A stretch of DNA of 64,000 nt from Marinobacter halotolerans (GTDB lineage Bacteria; Pseudomonadota; Gammaproteobacteria; Pseudomonadales; Oleiphilaceae). Position 1 is the stretch's first letter, and every line of letters begins with the position of its first letter. This document shows, in pieces, positions 62,264 through 64,000 of this stretch. A model generated the notes under the pieces. The model saw only the letters and a program-made list of their open reading frames with translations, had not been told where the DNA came from and did not search any database. Location of the stretch: contig NZ_VMHP01000001.1 of NCBI RefSeq assembly GCF_008795985.1, positions 2,108,001-2,172,000 of the forward strand, in the 5' to 3' direction. The position numbers and the translations under genes were made by a program.

Positions 62264-64000
62264 TCAGGCGCGCTTGCGTTGCCTGTCTGCGCGCCAGACC
62301 TTTACCTGCACTGCCTGTCCATTGAGTACGGACGTGCCCACCAACGGATCAATCTCCCCGTCACTGATCACGTCGTTAATGCTGGCGCCAGCGTGGGCTG
62401 CGGCAACGGACTGACCGATGCCGGCCCGGTCATGGCCCCAGCCGTGGGGTACGGACACCACGCCGGGCATGATGTCGTCAGTGATTTCCACCGGTAGCAC
62501 AATCTTTCCTGTGGGCGTGCTGACCTGGGCAGAGTCTCCGTCCTGAAGGCCGGATCGCGCGGCGTCCTTGGGGCTGATAATCAGGGTGCAGCGTTCCTTG
62601 CCTTTCACCAGGCGCTGGCTGTTGTGCATCCAGGAATTGTTGCTGCGCATATGCCGCCGGCCGATCAGCAACAGGTCGGTGGTGGCCGGCTGTGCCAGCA
62701 GATCGTGTAGCCGGTCAAGGTCGCCCAGGTAGCGCCTTGGTGCCAGATTCACCTTGCGATCAGCGGTGAAAAGCCGCTCCGGCAGGCAGGGGCGAAGCGG
62801 GCCCAGGTCAACGCCGTTGGGTAACTGGGTCAGGGAACGTATCGACAACCCCTTGGGCAGGTCCTGCCAGTGACGGTTCAGGGGGCTCAGCTTGGCCAGC
62901 CCGCGCACGGGATGACCCATGGGCAGAATGTCCATCACCAGATCAATAGCGGGCTGTACCAGTCCCCGGGCCGGCCCGATGTCTGCACCGTAGGGGCCGG
63001 AACGCAGCATCATGTCCAGAATGGGCTCGGGGCCGATCTGTTTGAAGGCGCGCCAGCCGGTTTCCATTCGCAGGGGCAGCTTGCCACCCGCCTGGCGTTT
63101 CTCCAGGCGGTGGGCCAGTTCCAGCATAATCTGCCAGTCGTGACGGCTGTCGGGACCGGCGTCAAACAAGGCCGGGCTGTACTTGGCGGTATTGCGCACC
63201 GCAAACATGCTGAAGATAAGATCGTAGTGGCTGCGTTCCAGGCCTGCCGTGGGCGGCAGAATCACATCCGCATGGCGGGTGGTTTCATTGAGGAAGTAAT
63301 CCACCGACACCATAAAGTCGAGATTGCCAAAGGCCTCGTCCAGGCGGCCGCCGTTGGGGCTGGAAAGTACCGGGTTACCGGCGATCGTGACAAACGCCCG
63401 GATCTGGCCCTCGCCGGGGGTGAGCATTTCATCGGCCATGGTGCTGGAGGGAAACTCACCGCCGAACTCGGGCAATTTTTTCACCCGGCTATAACGGCGA
63501 CCAAAATGCCCCTTCTGGCCCGCCATGGCGCCAAGTGTGACCAGATCAACCGCCGGCTGGGTAAACATCACGCCGCCAGTGGTATCGAGCTTGCCGGTCA
63601 GAATATTCAGCACATAGGCCAGCCAGGTCGCCACGCCACCAAAGGCCTGGGTGCTGGTGCCCATCCGGCTGTATAGCGCGGCCTTGCGGGTCGTGGCCAG
63701 TTGGCGGGCCAGGCTTCTGATGTCGTCAGCGGCAAGGCCGGTGTGGTCGCTGACCGCTTCGGGCCGGAAACCAAGGCTGGCCAGCCGGATCAGGTCCACG
63801 TCTTTGGTCCATTTCTCGGCGTGGCCCAGGTCCACCAGGTTTTCTTCAAACAGGGTGTAAACCATCGCCATCAGTAGCAGCGCATCGGTGCCGGGCCGGA
63901 CAAAATGAAACTCACTGGCAATTTTCGCGGTTTCGGTACGTCGGGGGTCAATCACTACCAGCTTGCCGCCGCGTGCCTTCAGGCTTTTCACCCGGCCGCG
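62264..64000 (-). CDS. Molybdopterin oxidoreductase (FdhA/BisC-like), 5' end outside window
   Basis: 578 codons are visible and the frame stays open to the right edge, so the N-terminal Fe-S and first cofactor-binding segments are missing. The visible part has LVVIDPRRTETAKIASEFHFVRPGTDALLLMAM, GQIRAFVTIAGNPVLSSPNGGRL, DYFLNETTRHADVILPPTAGLER, and a C-terminal molydopterin-dinucleotide-binding domain (NNSWMHNSQRLVKG and GVVSVPHGWGHDRAG). This pattern is common to formate-dehydrogenase-like and other DMSO reductase family enzymes. The substrate cannot be told without the missing part. The last gene on this strand before it is the DUF2489 gene, 51 bp away. Confidence 0.85.
   Translation of the reverse strand, partial: RGRVKSLKARGGKLVVIDPRRTETAKIASEFHFVRPGTDALLLMAMVYTLFEENLVDLGHAEKWTKDVDLIRLASLGFRPEAVSDHTGLAADDIRSLARQLATTRKAALYSRMGTSTQAFGGVATWLAYVLNILTGKLDTTGGVMFTQPAVDLVTLGAMAGQKGHFGRRYSRVKKLPEFGGEFPSSTMADEMLTPGEGQIRAFVTIAGNPVLSSPNGGRLDEAFGNLDFMVSVDYFLNETTRHADVILPPTAGLERSHYDLIFSMFAVRNTAKYSPALFDAGPDSRHDWQIMLELAHRLEKRQAGGKLPLRMETGWRAFKQIGPEPILDMMLRSGPYGADIGPARGLVQPAIDLVMDILPMGHPVRGLAKLSPLNRHWQDLPKGLSIRSLTQLPNGVDLGPLRPCLPERLFTADRKVNLAPRRYLGDLDRLHDLLAQPATTDLLLIGRRHMRSNNSWMHNSQRLVKGKERCTLIISPKDAARSGLQDGDSAQVSTPTGKIVLPVEITDDIMPGVVSVPHGWGHDRAGIGQSVAAAHAGASINDVISDGEIDPLVGTSVLNGQAVQVKVWRADRQRKRA

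Overview
The window looks like chromosomal core DNA of a GC-rich gammaproteobacterium, most probably Marinobacter or a close relative. This is inferred from protein character and gene order, not from a database match. Several neighbourhoods match those known in Pseudomonas: yggS-proC-yggT next to pilT-pilU, metX-metW-DUF4426-rdgB-hemW, crc opposite pyrE, rph opposite yicC-gmk-rpoZ-spoT, ridA close to oxyR-recG, and polA opposite a DUF2782 gene. I found no insertion sequence, prophage, CRISPR array, rRNA or tRNA. Coding density is high, and most of the unexplained signal lies in intergenic DNA.

Layout. 0.2-6.4 kb: a PlpD-like patatin/outer-membrane-barrel protein with an upstream partner gene, a GntR regulator, cardiolipin synthase and an AraC regulator. 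6.5-12.9 kb: a 30-residue small ORF with its own terminator, a YbfF-like esterase, a membrane-anchored strictosidine-synthase-like beta-propeller, a thioesterase, a quinone oxidoreductase, a cation/proton antiporter and tcdA. 13.1-17.1 kb: a complete PotFGHI-type polyamine ABC transporter. 17.1-21.2 kb: a DmdC-type long acyl-CoA dehydrogenase opposite a short-chain dehydrogenase, then an ECF sigma factor/ChrR anti-sigma pair. 21.3-26.7 kb: speA opposite speE, glnK-amtB with a sigma54/NtrC-type promoter, and ubiK. 26.7-30.5 kb: an exported glycerophosphodiesterase, comM and trmB. 30.5-39.5 kb: a ten-gene minus-strand run from yggS to a small membrane protein, holding a dynamin-like GTPase between yggT and metX. 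39.7-43.8 kb: pilT, pilU, a FadL-type porin and a small unknown protein. 44.0-50.6 kb: polA, a DUF2782 gene, a mini-FnIII lipoprotein, a phasin/histone-H1-like protein, a DUF4124 coiled-coil protein, pyrE and crc. 50.7-60.3 kb: rph, yicC, gmk, rpoZ, a putative structured RNA, spoT, ridA, a YeeZ-like epimerase, oxyR and recG. 60.4-64 kb: a YbaK-like/HDOD protein, a DUF2489 membrane protein and the 3' part of a molybdopterin oxidoreductase cut by the window edge.

How the genes fit together. Polyamine uptake (potFGHI) and synthesis (speA, speE) sit within 11 kb. Nitrogen sensing and ammonium uptake (glnK-amtB) carry a recognisable nitrogen-control promoter. Lipid and fatty-acid functions recur: patatin lipase, cardiolipin synthase, acyl-CoA dehydrogenase with a PsrA-like operator, thioesterase, FadL porin, phasin-like protein and glycerophosphodiesterase. 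Stress control is represented by OxyR, SpoT, ECF/ChrR and Crc.

The observation I rate highest is in the rpoZ-spoT gap. A near-consensus sigma70 promoter is followed by a nested stem-loop and a strong intrinsic terminator, giving a predicted RNA of about 80 nt that is either a small RNA or a spoT attenuator. Other leads are the 30-residue ORF opposite the AraC regulator with its 21-bp-phased direct repeats, near-perfect palindromes in the acyl-CoA dehydrogenase and phasin-like promoters, and the dynamin-like GTPase inside the met/pro gene run.
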